This document shows positions 18,781 to 27,994 of a stretch of DNA of 50,965 bases, one piece after another. The stretch is from Halobacillus kuroshimensis DSM 18393 (lineage in GTDB: Bacteria; Bacillota; Bacilli; Bacillales; Halobacillaceae): contig NZ_AUDY01000006.1 in assembly GCF_000425705.1 (NCBI RefSeq), forward strand, positions 1-50,965, given 5' to 3'. The translations under genes were made by a program, and so were the position numbers. Every line of letters starts with the position of its first letter. Position 1 is the first letter of the stretch. The notes beneath the pieces were generated by a model, which searched no databases, was not told where the DNA came from, and worked only from the letters and a program-made list of their open reading frames with translations.

Positions 18781-19371
18781 TTACTTTTTGAATCGTTTTA
18801 CCCAACTGACCATTATATTCTTCATCTTTTCCAAAAACCCTGCTAATTCACTTAAGTAAATTTTCATGTTTTTCGGCAGGAAACGCCAAATCAATCGAAA
18901 AAGCAGTTTGATTGGATAAAAAGCGACAATAAACAATATAATGATACCCTTTAAAAGTATCTTATAAACGCCAAGAAGTAAAGAAATAATAAGGAAAATG
19001 ATGGATTTCGCAGGGATGTATACAAGATAATACACCGTTTTTTTCAAAAAGGTGAGAACGGCCGTGCAGATCTTTATCCAAAGCTCAAGCGAACGTAAGT
19101 AGAGGCGCTGAAATAATGCGCGATAAGCGGCAAACCCACATACGACCGCTACAAATACATACACCCGGAGCTCACCGTAATTCACAAGATAAAGCAGGTA
19201 AAAAAGAAAGGCCGCCTGAGCCAGCCAGAAACCAAGCTGATACAGGAGCTCGAGCCAGCTCTGTTTATTGCGCTTATGAAAAAAACGTTCGAAGGTATCC
19301 AGGGATGCTCCAACGAACATCCCTCCCCCGATCATGGAAAGGATCGTCATAAACTGCGTCGTGAGGGTCAT
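18781..19371 (-). CDS. yabQ: Spore cortex protein YabQ
   Basis: The B. subtilis homolog is a mother-cell membrane protein needed for cortex formation. The 196-residue protein has several hydrophobic stretches (about residues 8-25, 41-63, 68-85, 115-155) and a basic tail. Its ATG overlaps the yabP stop (ATGA), so the pair is coupled and probably shares the sigma-E promoter at 19698-19726. Confidence 0.88.
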   Translation of the reverse strand: MTLTTQFMTILSMIGGGMFVGASLDTFERFFHKRNKQSWLELLYQLGFWLAQAAFLFYLLYLVNYGELRVYVFVAVVCGFAAYRALFQRLYLRSLELWIKICTAVLTFLKKTVYYLVYIPAKSIIFLIISLLLGVYKILLKGIIILFIVAFYPIKLLFRLIWRFLPKNMKIYLSELAGFLEKMKNIMVSWVKRFKK

Positions 19372-19673
19372 TTGAACAGCTTGCTAAACAAACCTTTAGC
19401 TTTCTCCCCCTGGTGCTCGTCCAAATAAGTCATTTCGTGCATTTTGCCTTTTATGGAAACCACCCCGGATTCAAGGTCCAGGTTTTTCATCTGCAGGTTC
19501 TGGCCGCGGATGACGAGATACCCCATATTCGTCTGCAGTAGAAATTCTTCACTATCGAAGCTGTCCACTTCTTTGACGCCTGATATTTCAACATTTCTCC
19601 GGTTCCAAACCTTTACATGATGATCGACCTGCTGCTGAGTCCTTACCCCATGGTTTTTCTCATAGCTCTCCAT
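19368..19673 (-). CDS. yabP: Sporulation protein YabP
   Basis: Spore-coat/cortex assembly protein of the YabP/YqfC family. The 101-residue protein shows the family core VWNRRNVEISGVKEVDSFDSEEF and LVIRGQNLQMKNLDLESG. ATG with GGAGG upstream. Transcribed in the mother cell in B. subtilis, which fits the sigma-E-like promoter just upstream. Confidence 0.93.
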   Translation of the reverse strand: MESYEKNHGVRTQQQVDHHVKVWNRRNVEISGVKEVDSFDSEEFLLQTNMGYLVIRGQNLQMKNLDLESGVVSIKGKMHEMTYLDEHQGEKAKGLFSKLFK

Positions 19674-19697
19674 CTTAACAGCCTCCTTCTCTTGTAC

Positions 19698-19726
19698 AAA
19701 CTATGAAAAAAAGAGAAGGATTATGA
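19698..19726 (-). promoter_or_regulatory. sigma-E-type promoter of yabP-yabQ
   Basis: Minus strand TCATAAT (19720-19726), 14-bp spacer, CATAGTTT (19698-19705), against the sigma-E pattern ATA...N14...CATACAnT. Two mismatches in the -10. Confidence 0.6.
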
Positions 19727-19763
19727 CTTGGACCCTGCCTCTCCCATCGAAAGGGCTCACACG

Positions 19764-19796
19764 TAAAAAAGACTGCCGAGAATTCCCTCGACAGTC
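19764..19796 (-). terminator. rqcP terminator
   Basis: Minus strand GACTGTCGAG, loop, CTCGGCAGTC then TTTTTT. Confidence 0.88.
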
Positions 19797-19830
19797 CGTC
19801 TGCCTCCCCCCGGGGAGGTGGTTCATCAGA

Positions 19831-20094
19831 TTAATCCTGATTCACAGGTTCTTCCTTTTTGATTTCATATAAGGAAGCCGCTTCATTTTTGTTGACGTTC
19901 TCTCTCAAATCCTTAATTTCAATGGTCAGTACCTTCTGACCGAACTGAATCGTCAGCTCATCGCCGACGGCTACGTTACTGGCCGCTTTACTCTGCGCGC
20001 CGTTGATGCTGATCCGTCCCTGATCGGCTACTTCCTTGGCCAGCGTACGACGCTTAATTAACCGCGAGATTTTTAGAAATTTATCTAAACGCAT
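19831..20094 (-). CDS. rqcP: S4-domain RNA-binding protein RqcP (YabO)
   Basis: Ribosome quality control factor that, with RqcH, helps add alanine tails to stalled chains (known of the B. subtilis homolog). The 87-residue protein is almost entirely one S4 domain (MRLDKFLKISRLIKRRTLAKE...GRISINGAQSK...VGDEL). It starts 3 bases after yabN ends; last gene of yabM-yabN-rqcP. Confidence 0.92.
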   Translation of the reverse strand: MRLDKFLKISRLIKRRTLAKEVADQGRISINGAQSKAASNVAVGDELTIQFGQKVLTIEIKDLRENVNKNEAASLYEIKKEEPVNQD

Positions 20095-20097
20095 GCT

Positions 20098-21561
20098 TTA
20101 TTCCGCTCCTTTATGTTTGGCTTTCGCTTGTACCCATAACTCTTCCAAAGCATCTAACTCGTAATCCTCCAGTTTCCTGCCGCTGCCCTCCACCGATTCT
20201 TCCATGGACGACAGCCTCATCCGGAATTTACGGTTGGTCCGCTGCAGGGCATTTTCACTGTTCAGGCGGTAATGGCGGGCGAGGTTGGCAATGGCAAACA
20301 GCCAATCTCCGAACTCCTTCTCCATTTCCTCCCGGTCCCCGGAGGTTAACGCTTCCTGAAACTCCTGCCATTCTTCCTCCACTTTCTCTAAAACAGGAGC
20401 AACATCCTCCCAGTCGAAACCGACCTTGGCCGCCTTTTTCTGCAGTTCCTCCGCCTGCAGGAGAGCTGGGAAACTTTCCGGTACGGAGTCCAAAAGGCGG
20501 GGGGATTTATCTCCCTTTTCCTGCTGTTTGATCGCATCCCAGTTCGTCAGCACTTCGTCCGTCGTGTCTGCCTGAACTTCCCCGAAGACGTGCGGATGGC
20601 GGCGGATCATTTTATCCGTTATCGATACTATTACGTCATCAATGGTAAAATATCCTTCATCTTCACCGATTTGACTGTGCAGCATCACCTGTAGAAGCAC
20701 ATCCCCGAGCTCTTCCACCATCTGATCATCGTCCTCCTGGTTGACGGCGTCGATGAATTCGTAGGTTTCCTCGATCAAATACTTCCGCAGCGACTCGTGG
20801 GTCTGCTTCCGGTCCCACGGACATCCTTCCGGGCTCCGCAGAATCCGGATCACTTCCCTGAGCCGGAAAAACTGGTGATTGAGCAGGGACTTTTCTAGAG
20901 GAGGGACATAGACACTTGTCAGGTTGTCGACCTCCACGCTCCTGTCAAGCTCTTCTAAAGGAACCGTCCGGACAAGCTCACCGCTTCCCCCTGCCGCTGT
21001 AACAATGGTTACCGGATGCGCAGCCGGAAGATCCTCAAGCAGCGTTAATTTCACTTCAGATGCGGTCATCGCATCATAGACCTGACATAAAATCAGATGG
21101 CTTGTATACACCAGCTGCTCACGCTTGATATCGGTCGCATCGACAAGCTGGAAACCTTCAATCGGGTCGATGCCGAGGGTGGTGAAGGTGGCATCCAGGA
21201 AGCTCTGCCCTCCTTCAATCTCTACGTTTATTTCCCCTTCTTTTTCCTTTTCTAAAAGAAGCTGTACCGTTTTTTCCGCCATCATCGGGTGGCCGGGAAC
21301 TAGATAGAAGATCTCGTCTTCCGGCCGGTCCAGAAGACGGGTGGTGATTTCTTCATATACGCTGCCGAAGCTTTCGTGCTCCTCATATACGGCATCGAAG
21401 CTTTCGATCGAGAGCCCTTCCTGGACAAGCTCTGATACGACAGGATGATCCAGCGTCCTTGCAGTGAGCGGGACACCGGCCTGCGTCAGCTGCCTGTATA
21501 CACCAAGCGGAAGCTGGTCCAGCCCGGAGGCGCCCAGTCCGAAAATTTTAATCGTCTGCAT
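20098..21561 (-). CDS. yabN: Tetrapyrrole methylase / MazG pyrophosphohydrolase fusion protein YabN
   Basis: The 487-residue protein joins an N-terminal tetrapyrrole (corrin/porphyrin) methylase-like domain (residues ~1-220, IKIFGLGASGLDQLPLG) to a MazG NTP pyrophosphohydrolase domain (~250-360, CPWDRKQTHESLRKYLIEE, ELGDVLLQV). A second, weaker MazG repeat follows (EEEWQEF...KEFGDWLFA). This layout is normal for Bacillus YabN. The ATG at 21561 is preferred because AAAGGA lies at proper distance; an ATG three codons earlier overlaps the yabM stop but has no spacing from that site. Confidence 0.92.
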   Translation of the reverse strand: MQTIKIFGLGASGLDQLPLGVYRQLTQAGVPLTARTLDHPVVSELVQEGLSIESFDAVYEEHESFGSVYEEITTRLLDRPEDEIFYLVPGHPMMAEKTVQLLLEKEKEGEINVEIEGGQSFLDATFTTLGIDPIEGFQLVDATDIKREQLVYTSHLILCQVYDAMTASEVKLTLLEDLPAAHPVTIVTAAGGSGELVRTVPLEELDRSVEVDNLTSVYVPPLEKSLLNHQFFRLREVIRILRSPEGCPWDRKQTHESLRKYLIEETYEFIDAVNQEDDDQMVEELGDVLLQVMLHSQIGEDEGYFTIDDVIVSITDKMIRRHPHVFGEVQADTTDEVLTNWDAIKQQEKGDKSPRLLDSVPESFPALLQAEELQKKAAKVGFDWEDVAPVLEKVEEEWQEFQEALTSGDREEMEKEFGDWLFAIANLARHYRLNSENALQRTNRKFRMRLSSMEESVEGSGRKLEDYELDALEELWVQAKAKHKGAE

Positions 21562-21566
21562 CGTTT

Positions 21567-23144
21567 TCATCCTTTCGGTAATAATTGAATCAGCCGGTTA
21601 CTCGAGGGAAGAGCTTCTATCTCCTTTCTTGTAAAACCGCCGGTCCTGATCAGAATCAGGACGAAGACTACAGCTCCCCCGACAGATAGGGCCAGAATAT
21701 AAAGAAGAAGAGGCAGCCGGCCATCCAGGGCGAATAAAGCTTTGGCCGCTCCCCTGCTTATGTACAATCCTGCAGACATTCCTGCAACGGCAAGGGCCAG
21801 GGGTCCCCACGGAAGGTACCGCCATCTCCATAATGAAAGATCTTTCCTTAAGATTACGATATTTCCAAACAAAACAAAAGTAACAGCGGTTAACGAAGCA
21901 AGAGAAGCACCGTAAATACCGGCCGATGGTATCCATAGAAAATTAGCCGCTCCCTTCACACCGATCCCGGCCATGACAAGAACAGCTGTGTGACGGATCC
22001 GCCCGAGTCCCTGCAGGACAGAAGCAGTCGTAATGGACAGGGAACTGGCAATGATAACGAGCATCAGTACGCGTAAATAACCGCTCCCAGCAGCATCCTG
22101 GAAAAAGACCTCGTTCACATCAGGAAAAAGGAAGATCAACCCGGCGGCCGCTCCGGTGGCGAGGTAGAGTGTGATTTTTCCGGCACTGGCAATCGAAGAC
22201 CGGACCAACTCCGGATTCTCCTCCATCCGCCGACGTGTCACAGAAGGAATCAAAGCAAGAGCAAGGGAAGAAGCCAGGATGGTACCCAATTGAATCAATG
22301 GCTGTCCCCGGTCATAAATCCCCTTTACAACCTTCGCCTCTTCCGGATGATACCCGTTCTGGATCAGCTGCGGAACAAGGGTGAAGGCATCGACAAGCTG
22401 CAGGGACAACAGCAGCATATAGTTAAAGGAAATCAATACTCCATACAGAAGGATGTGTCTGCTGAAGGAAGCCTGGACAGGAGAGCGCTGAAAAGTCCAT
22501 ACTCCCCTTTTTTTGATCATCCAAAGGAAAAGGACAAGAGAAGCTGCTGCCGCTCCTGCCATACTTCCATAGGCCGCTCCGGTTCCGATGTGGTACAAAT
22601 CTCTGCTTCGGGAAACCGCAAGAGCCGTGGTGATAATAACAGCCACTCGAAAGACCTGCTCCACGATCTGGGATACAGCGGTCGGAGTCATATCGTTTTT
22701 CCCCTGAAAAACGCCCCGAAGAATAGAAATCACAGGAATAAACAGAAAGACACAAAAAGATGTGCGGACGGCCTGTGTCAGGTGTGGATCGTCCATCCAA
22801 CGGGCCAGCCGGGGAGCCTGCATCCAGCCGGCAGCCACGATGAACAAACTAAAGGCTGTAAGCAGAAGGAATACAGGCAGATAAAAAGATGGAAGGGACG
22901 CAGGACCGCCGGTGTGGTCCCGATCGGATATGAATTTTGAAATCGCACCGGGGAAACCGTACAAAGCCAGCACCAGGGCCATTCCGAGAATCGGATAGAC
23001 CTGCTGATATACATAAAACCCAAGATCCCCGGTCAGATTCTGCAGGGGCACCCGGTAGCCGGCGCTGATGACTTTGCTGATCAAACCAGCCATAGAAAGA
23101 ATGAAGGCGCCTTTTAAAATAGATGGTGTAGATGTTCGAGTCAT
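21567..23144 (-). CDS. yabM: Polysaccharide transporter of the SpoVB/MurJ-like MOP family (YabM)
   Basis: The 525-residue integral membrane protein has about 14 membrane helices and the family N-terminus ILKGAFILSMAGLISKVISAGYRVPLQNLTG. Relatives flip lipid-linked cell wall or polysaccharide precursors; the exact substrate of YabM is not established. ATG with AGGAGA upstream. First gene of yabM-yabN-rqcP, placed after spoVT as in B. subtilis. Confidence 0.92.
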   Translation of the reverse strand: MTRTSTPSILKGAFILSMAGLISKVISAGYRVPLQNLTGDLGFYVYQQVYPILGMALVLALYGFPGAISKFISDRDHTGGPASLPSFYLPVFLLLTAFSLFIVAAGWMQAPRLARWMDDPHLTQAVRTSFCVFLFIPVISILRGVFQGKNDMTPTAVSQIVEQVFRVAVIITTALAVSRSRDLYHIGTGAAYGSMAGAAAASLVLFLWMIKKRGVWTFQRSPVQASFSRHILLYGVLISFNYMLLLSLQLVDAFTLVPQLIQNGYHPEEAKVVKGIYDRGQPLIQLGTILASSLALALIPSVTRRRMEENPELVRSSIASAGKITLYLATGAAAGLIFLFPDVNEVFFQDAAGSGYLRVLMLVIIASSLSITTASVLQGLGRIRHTAVLVMAGIGVKGAANFLWIPSAGIYGASLASLTAVTFVLFGNIVILRKDLSLWRWRYLPWGPLALAVAGMSAGLYISRGAAKALFALDGRLPLLLYILALSVGGAVVFVLILIRTGGFTRKEIEALPSSNRLIQLLPKG

Positions 23145-23190
23145 TTTGGAACGTTCTCCTCATATGTATGTGTTCAGAACTTCCATTATA

Positions 23191-23224
23191 TCATAGGAAA
23201 AGGCCAGACCATCGGCCTGACCTT
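23191..23224 (-). terminator. spoVT terminator
   Basis: Minus strand AAGGTCAGGCC, loop, GGTCTGGCCTTTTCC; all stem positions pair with two G-U pairs. Confidence 0.8.
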
Positions 23225-23228
23225 CGTG

Positions 23229-23765
23229 TTATTCCATCTGTTTGGCGAGAAAACTTGCTGCCGTCTGGACCGCCTTATCTGCGCCGCCTTCAAGAGGTGC
23301 TCCTTCTTTATTGAACGCAATCACACAGCCAATGGGGTCTCCCTGGGCGATGATAGGATGAATAAGATAGGAAATGACGTCTTCTTCCTGCCCGCGGACG
23401 AATTCCACTGGATCCGGATGCTTTTCAGAAGCCATGGACCGCGAGTCCATCACTTCCTCCACTTTTGATCCGATCGACCGGTTCATGTATTCTTTTTTGC
23501 CTCCACCAGCCACAGCAATATACTCGTCCCGGTCACATATAAGAACAGGGGATTCCAGGGACTCACTTAAGGCTTCCGCATATTCCTTCGCAAAATCACC
23601 CAGTTCACTGATCGGGGAATATTTCTTCAGAATGACTTCCCCTTCTCTGTCCACGAATATTTCCAGAGGATCTCCTTCACGGATTCTGAGGGTGCGGCGG
23701 ATTTCTTTCGGAATAACAACACGGCCTAGATCATCAATACGACGTACAATACCAGTTGCTTTCAT
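23229..23765 (-). CDS. spoVT: Stage V sporulation protein T, AbrB-type regulator
   Basis: Forespore transcription factor that tunes sigma-G genes and germination. The 178-residue protein has an N-terminal AbrB swapped-hairpin DNA-binding domain (KATGIVRRIDDLGRVVIPKE) and a C-terminal GAF-like domain (about residues 55-178). ATG with AAGGAGGC upstream. A sigma-G promoter lies 84 bases upstream. Confidence 0.96.
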   Translation of the reverse strand: MKATGIVRRIDDLGRVVIPKEIRRTLRIREGDPLEIFVDREGEVILKKYSPISELGDFAKEYAEALSESLESPVLICDRDEYIAVAGGGKKEYMNRSIGSKVEEVMDSRSMASEKHPDPVEFVRGQEEDVISYLIHPIIAQGDPIGCVIAFNKEGAPLEGGADKAVQTAASFLAKQME

Positions 23766-23848
23766 TCTTTTATGCTGCCTCCTTTTCTGTGATGACTACC
23801 TTTCCTTCTCCTGTTGAAGAGCAAGCAGAACAAGCGGGTGATTAACGA

Positions 23849-23877
23849 TAGTATGGGTCAGCAATAAAAACCTATAC
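23849..23877 (-). promoter_or_regulatory. sigma-G promoter of spoVT
   Basis: Minus strand GTATA (23873-23877), 17-bp spacer, CATACTA (23849-23855). The -10 is the sigma-G consensus. The rest of the 330-base gap 23766-24095 holds the mfd terminator and an 8-bp hairpin (CTGATTTT...AAAATCAG, 23941-23966); I see no gene in it. Confidence 0.8.
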
Positions 23878-24019
23878 ACCCTTGGTCTGGTTTTTTTCAT
23901 AAATAATGTAAACCTATCCTCAAGCAGGATAGCACCCCTCTGATTTTCAACTTGTTAAAAATCAGCTTCAAACTTGGACGCTCGTCCGCGGATAAGGAAT
24001 GATCTATACTCCTGGAGGC

Positions 24020-24064
24020 ATAAAAAAAAAGCCTGGAGAAAAACACAGGGTTTCTCTCCAGGCC
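24020..24064 (-). terminator. mfd terminator
   Basis: Minus strand GGCCTGGAGA...TCTCCAGGC hairpin followed by nine T. Confidence 0.9.
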
Positions 24065-24095
24065 GGACCACCCTGCAGCAACAGGGTGATATTTA

Positions 24096-27000
24096 TCAGG
24101 CTGTTGTTGTTTCTCTCATCATCTCCGGCAGACGGCCGATGAATTCTTCCACAAGCCTGTAGCGGTCGAATTCCTGTTTGCGGTCCCATGTGAAGGTCAC
24201 CTTCAGCTGGCTGTCCTCGGTGCCGAGCTGAACCATCCTTCCATAAGAGTTGGCAAAGTCGAACAATTTGGATCCATCGATGTCACGGCTCTGTTCCGCT
24301 TCCATCACCATTTCGATTTTCTTCTTCTTCTCTGCGACGGATTCAATCCTGGCCCGCTTCGCCTGCAGCTTGATGCTGGAGACACGGAAGAGATTTTCCA
24401 CTTCTCCCGGGTAGTCCCCGAACCTGTCGATCAGCTCATCCCTGAGGTCCTGAATATCCTCGACAGACTCCACCGCCTGGAACAATTTGTACATATCGAT
24501 TTTCTGTTTTTCATCAGCGATGTAATCATCCGGAATATAGGCATCCACGCTCAAATCAAGCTCCGGCTGGAAAGGCTGGACTTCTTCCGGCTTTTTGCCT
24601 TGACGCTTCGCTTCGATCGCATCTTTGAGCATTTGGGAATACATATCAAAACCGACCGAATCGATATACCCGTGCTGCTGGGAACCGAGCAGGTTACCGG
24701 CTCCACGGATGGACAAGTCACGCATGGCAATCTTGAACCCGGATCCAAGCTCGGTGAATTCTTTGATCGCCTGGAGCCTTTTTTCTGCTACTTCTGTGAG
24801 CACCTTGTCTTTCTGATACGTAAAGTACGCGTAGGCTACACGGTTGGAACGTCCGACACGTCCACGCAGCTGATACAGCTGACTAAGCCCCATCCGGTCC
24901 GCATCATAGACAATCAAGGTGTTCACGTTTGGAATGTCCACCCCTGTTTCAATGATCGTCGTACTGACAAGCACGTCAGACTCCCCGCCGAGGAAGGAGA
25001 ACATAACGTTCTCCAGTTCCGTTTCATTCATCTGTCCATGAGCAAAGCTCACCCGTGCTTCCGGAACAAGTTCAGCAATCTCCTGCGCCATCCGTTCAAT
25101 ATTCTCCACCCGGTTAAACAGGAAGAACACCTGACCGTCCCTTGCCATTTCCCGTTCCACTGCTTCCCTCAGGAAGATCGGGTTGTATTCCAGTACGTAC
25201 GTCTGGATCGGGAATCGGTTGGCCGGCGGCGTTTCAATCACGGACAAATCACGAACGCCGAGCATCGACATGTGCAGTGTTCGTGGGATCGGCGTCGCTG
25301 TAAGGGTCAAAACGTCGACATTGTTTTTCAACTGTTTGATTTTCTCTTTATGCTTCACCCCGAAACGCTGCTCTTCATCCACAATTAAGAGACCGAGGTC
25401 CTTGAACTCGACGTCCTTAGAAAGAACCCGGTGGGTACCTACGACGACATCAACCAGTCCTTTTCTCAACCGGTCTGTCGTCTCCTTCTGCTGCTTTTTC
25501 GTGCGGAAGCGGCTCATTAGGCCTACATTGACACCGAAGCCCTGAAAGCGTTCCTGAAGCGTCTCATAATGCTGCTGTGCAAGAATCGTCGTCGGTACGA
25601 GCAGTGCCACCTGTTTGCCTTCTGCAATCGCTTTGAAGGCGGCGCGGATCGCCACTTCGGTTTTCCCGTAGCCGACGTCCCCGCAGAGCAGGCGGTCCAT
25701 CGGACGGATCTGCTCCATGTCTGCCTTGATCTCTTCGATACAGCGGAGCTGATCCTCTGTTTCCTCATACGGGAAAGCTGCTTCAAATTCACGCTGCATT
25801 TCGCCGTCTTCCTGAAAGGCATGCCCTTTGGATGCTTCACGCTCGGCATACAGTTCGATCAAGTCATCAGCAATATCTTCAACAGAGGACTGCACACGGC
25901 TTTTGACTTTTTTCCATTCACTGCCGCCCAGTTTATACACTTTCGGTTCCTTGCCTTCAGAACCGACATATTTCTGGATCATATCGATCTGATCGATCGG
26001 GACATACAATTTGTCGTTCCCCGAGTAATTCACCATCAGGAAGTCCTTATGACTTCCTCCCATTTTCAGCGTTTCAATTCCGAGGTATTTCCCGATTCCG
26101 TGACTGGCGTGCACAATATAGTCGCCGACTTTAAGCTCCTGATAGTTTTTGATCCGTTCGGCGTTGGACATCTTCTGTCTGCGTTTCGGCTTGGCCGTCC
26201 GCTTTTTGAACAATTCCTTTTCCGTCAGAACGGCCATTTTGTGCATCGGCCATTCAAAACCGCTGCTGATGTTGCCGATCACAATGGTCGGCTTCACAAG
26301 CGGGAGTTCCGGTTCCCCTTTAGCAGGAACAGCTTCAATATCGTAATCCGCCAGCACTCCCTGGATCTTCTCCTGGCGGTTTCCGTCCGGTGCGAGAATC
26401 ACGACAGAGTAGTCCTGCTTCTCCCAGCGGTCCATCTCATTTTTCAATAAATTCATCTGTCCGTGGAACTGCTGCATCTGCCGACTGGAAATATTGACGA
26501 TGTTCTGAGGCTGGGTATTGGCAATATGACGCATAAAAACAGATAAATAAAGACGGGGGTGTTCCATTTTATTCCACGTATCCTGCCAGTCAAAGGATAA
26601 GCGGAGATCGCGTACCGACTGATTCGCCTCGAGCATGCTCTGCAGCCATTCACCCTCTTCCTGATCCAGACGGTGGGCGGTTTCCTGTATCCGGCTCATC
26701 TCATCTAAAACGATAAGCCCGTCCTTAGACAAGTAGTCTAGTAGACTGACAGGCTCCTCATAGAACATTTCAATGTACTTATACATTTCCTGGAATCGTT
26801 CCTGCTGCTTCAGACGCTCCAGGTCATGATCAATGACCCGGCTCAACGTTTCCTTGGATTCGGTCTGCGTCAGCTTCTTCAAGGAATGAGCCAGTGCGTT
26901 TTCCAGACGATGGTGGGCTCTTGTAAAGTCCTCGGACGTCAACAGCAGTTCTGTCGCCGGCCCGATGGTGACAGCCTCCACCTTTTGATGGGAGCGCTGG

Positions 27001-27632
27001 GTTTCTGAATCAAAGGTCCGAATCGAGTCCACTTCTGTATCGAACAACTCGATCCGGTACGGGAATTCGGCGGTTAATGGATACACATCCAGAATTCCCC
27101 CACGAAGAGAGAACTCCCCCGGGGTCGCCACCATTTCCGTACGCTCATACCCCATACTGATAAACCGTTCCAGGTAATCCTCCAGGTTGATTTCTTCTCC
27201 AACACGAAAAGGGAGCAGGTTACGCTCCCAATAGGATTGCGGCGGCATCATACGTTTCAAAGCAGCTACAGGTGCGATCAATACACCCTTTTCCTGATTC
27301 AGCCACTGGCTGAGCGCTTCGATTCTCTGACTGCGGAGTTCAGGACTCGCAACAGCGATTTCCGATGCAATCAGTTCATTGACCGGATACAGATGAACCT
27401 GATCAGGGTCTGCAAGCTCCTGCATGTCGTCATACAGCTGCTGTGCTTGTATCAATTGATGAGTGACAAGAATAACCGGACGATCCAGGGATTGCTGAAG
27501 AAGAGAAATCATCAGGCTCCTGGAGGCTCCGGATAGACCAGCCACCATTTGTTCTTTCATTCCGGATTGAAAGCCTTCAATCACGGACTGTACATCTTCC
27601 TTTGGATGTAAATAATCCTTTATCCCTTGCAT
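24096..27632 (-). CDS. mfd: Transcription-repair coupling factor
   Basis: ATP-dependent translocase that removes stalled RNA polymerase and recruits UvrA. The 1178-residue protein has the UvrB-like N-terminal part, the CarD-like RNA polymerase-binding domain (YQELKVGDYIVHASHGIGKYLG), and RecG-like helicase motifs: LCGDVGYGKTEVAIRAAF (Walker A), VDEEQRFGVKHK and QLRGRVGRSNRVAYAYF. A C-terminal TRCF domain ends it. The ATG (MQGIKDYLHPKED) has GGAGG 8 bases upstream; an upstream in-frame GTG would include that site. Probably co-transcribed with fin; a strong hairpin lies between them. Confidence 0.97.
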   Translation of the reverse strand: MQGIKDYLHPKEDVQSVIEGFQSGMKEQMVAGLSGASRSLMISLLQQSLDRPVILVTHQLIQAQQLYDDMQELADPDQVHLYPVNELIASEIAVASPELRSQRIEALSQWLNQEKGVLIAPVAALKRMMPPQSYWERNLLPFRVGEEINLEDYLERFISMGYERTEMVATPGEFSLRGGILDVYPLTAEFPYRIELFDTEVDSIRTFDSETQRSHQKVEAVTIGPATELLLTSEDFTRAHHRLENALAHSLKKLTQTESKETLSRVIDHDLERLKQQERFQEMYKYIEMFYEEPVSLLDYLSKDGLIVLDEMSRIQETAHRLDQEEGEWLQSMLEANQSVRDLRLSFDWQDTWNKMEHPRLYLSVFMRHIANTQPQNIVNISSRQMQQFHGQMNLLKNEMDRWEKQDYSVVILAPDGNRQEKIQGVLADYDIEAVPAKGEPELPLVKPTIVIGNISSGFEWPMHKMAVLTEKELFKKRTAKPKRRQKMSNAERIKNYQELKVGDYIVHASHGIGKYLGIETLKMGGSHKDFLMVNYSGNDKLYVPIDQIDMIQKYVGSEGKEPKVYKLGGSEWKKVKSRVQSSVEDIADDLIELYAEREASKGHAFQEDGEMQREFEAAFPYEETEDQLRCIEEIKADMEQIRPMDRLLCGDVGYGKTEVAIRAAFKAIAEGKQVALLVPTTILAQQHYETLQERFQGFGVNVGLMSRFRTKKQQKETTDRLRKGLVDVVVGTHRVLSKDVEFKDLGLLIVDEEQRFGVKHKEKIKQLKNNVDVLTLTATPIPRTLHMSMLGVRDLSVIETPPANRFPIQTYVLEYNPIFLREAVEREMARDGQVFFLFNRVENIERMAQEIAELVPEARVSFAHGQMNETELENVMFSFLGGESDVLVSTTIIETGVDIPNVNTLIVYDADRMGLSQLYQLRGRVGRSNRVAYAYFTYQKDKVLTEVAEKRLQAIKEFTELGSGFKIAMRDLSIRGAGNLLGSQQHGYIDSVGFDMYSQMLKDAIEAKRQGKKPEEVQPFQPELDLSVDAYIPDDYIADEKQKIDMYKLFQAVESVEDIQDLRDELIDRFGDYPGEVENLFRVSSIKLQAKRARIESVAEKKKKIEMVMEAEQSRDIDGSKLFDFANSYGRMVQLGTEDSQLKVTFTWDRKQEFDRYRLVEEFIGRLPEMMRETTTA

Positions 27633-27655
27633 AACGAATTCCTCCACCACCTTTT

Positions 27656-27675
27656 CCCCCAGCAGAAGCTGGGGG
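27656..27675 (-). other. Strong hairpin between fin and mfd
   Basis: CCCCCAGC / GCTGGGGG with a 4-base loop forms an 8-bp perfect stem between the fin stop and the mfd ribosome-binding site (about 11 bases ahead of it). On the minus strand GAAAAGG follows, not a T-run, so it is not a standard terminator. Confidence 0.7.
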
Positions 27676-27682
27676 TCGGGAT

Positions 27683-27913
27683 TTACTGAATAAAATGGTC
27701 CAGTTCATGGTAATGTGGATGTTCGTCCAATGATTCTTTACACGAGTCACAGATCGTCCGTATATTCATACCGCCATCAGCGGTCATATGAACCATCTGT
27801 TCCTGATCCTGATCATTCAACAGATCAAACCCTAGTTGAGAAACATCCACGTGTGCTGCATCTAATTCTCCAACCTGATTCTCACAATGACGGCAGAAGT
27901 ATCGTATTTTCAT
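27683..27913 (-). CDS. fin: Anti-sigma-F factor Fin
   Basis: Small zinc-binding protein that shuts off sigma-F during the switch to sigma-G in the forespore. The 76-residue protein has two Cys pairs, CRHC near the N-terminus and CDSC in the middle, and the family ending HYHELDHFIQ. The second of two close ATGs is chosen because it has GGAGG at 6 bases and gives the usual 76-residue length. Preceded by a sigma-F promoter. Formerly yabK. Confidence 0.95.
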   Translation of the reverse strand: MKIRYFCRHCENQVGELDAAHVDVSQLGFDLLNDQDQEQMVHMTADGGMNIRTICDSCKESLDEHPHYHELDHFIQ

Positions 27914-27944
27914 GTCCATCCTCCTTGAAGGGGTGATGGTAGAT

Positions 27945-27973
27945 AGTGTTACCGTCCTTGTGGTCCGTTATAC
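27945..27973 (-). promoter_or_regulatory. sigma-F promoter of fin
   Basis: Minus strand GTATA (27969-27973), 15-bp spacer, GGTAACACT (27945-27953), an exact fit to the sigma-F pattern GYATA-N15-GGnnAnAnT. Confidence 0.8.
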
Positions 27974-27994
27974 GAACTCAGTAGTAAACAGGTA

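Noticed and set aside
19800-19822. GC-rich palindrome CCTCCCC/GGGGAGG after rqcP
   Set aside because: Short self-complementary run without T-run; the neighbouring stem at 19771-19796 is the real terminator.
23941-23966. Hairpin CTGATTTT/AAAATCAG upstream of spoVT as a terminator or small RNA
   Set aside because: Weak A/T-rich stem with no T-run on either strand and no promoter of its own.
24600-26450. Large plus-strand frames opposite mfd
   Set aside because: Both are complements of conserved mfd helicase sequence without start signals.
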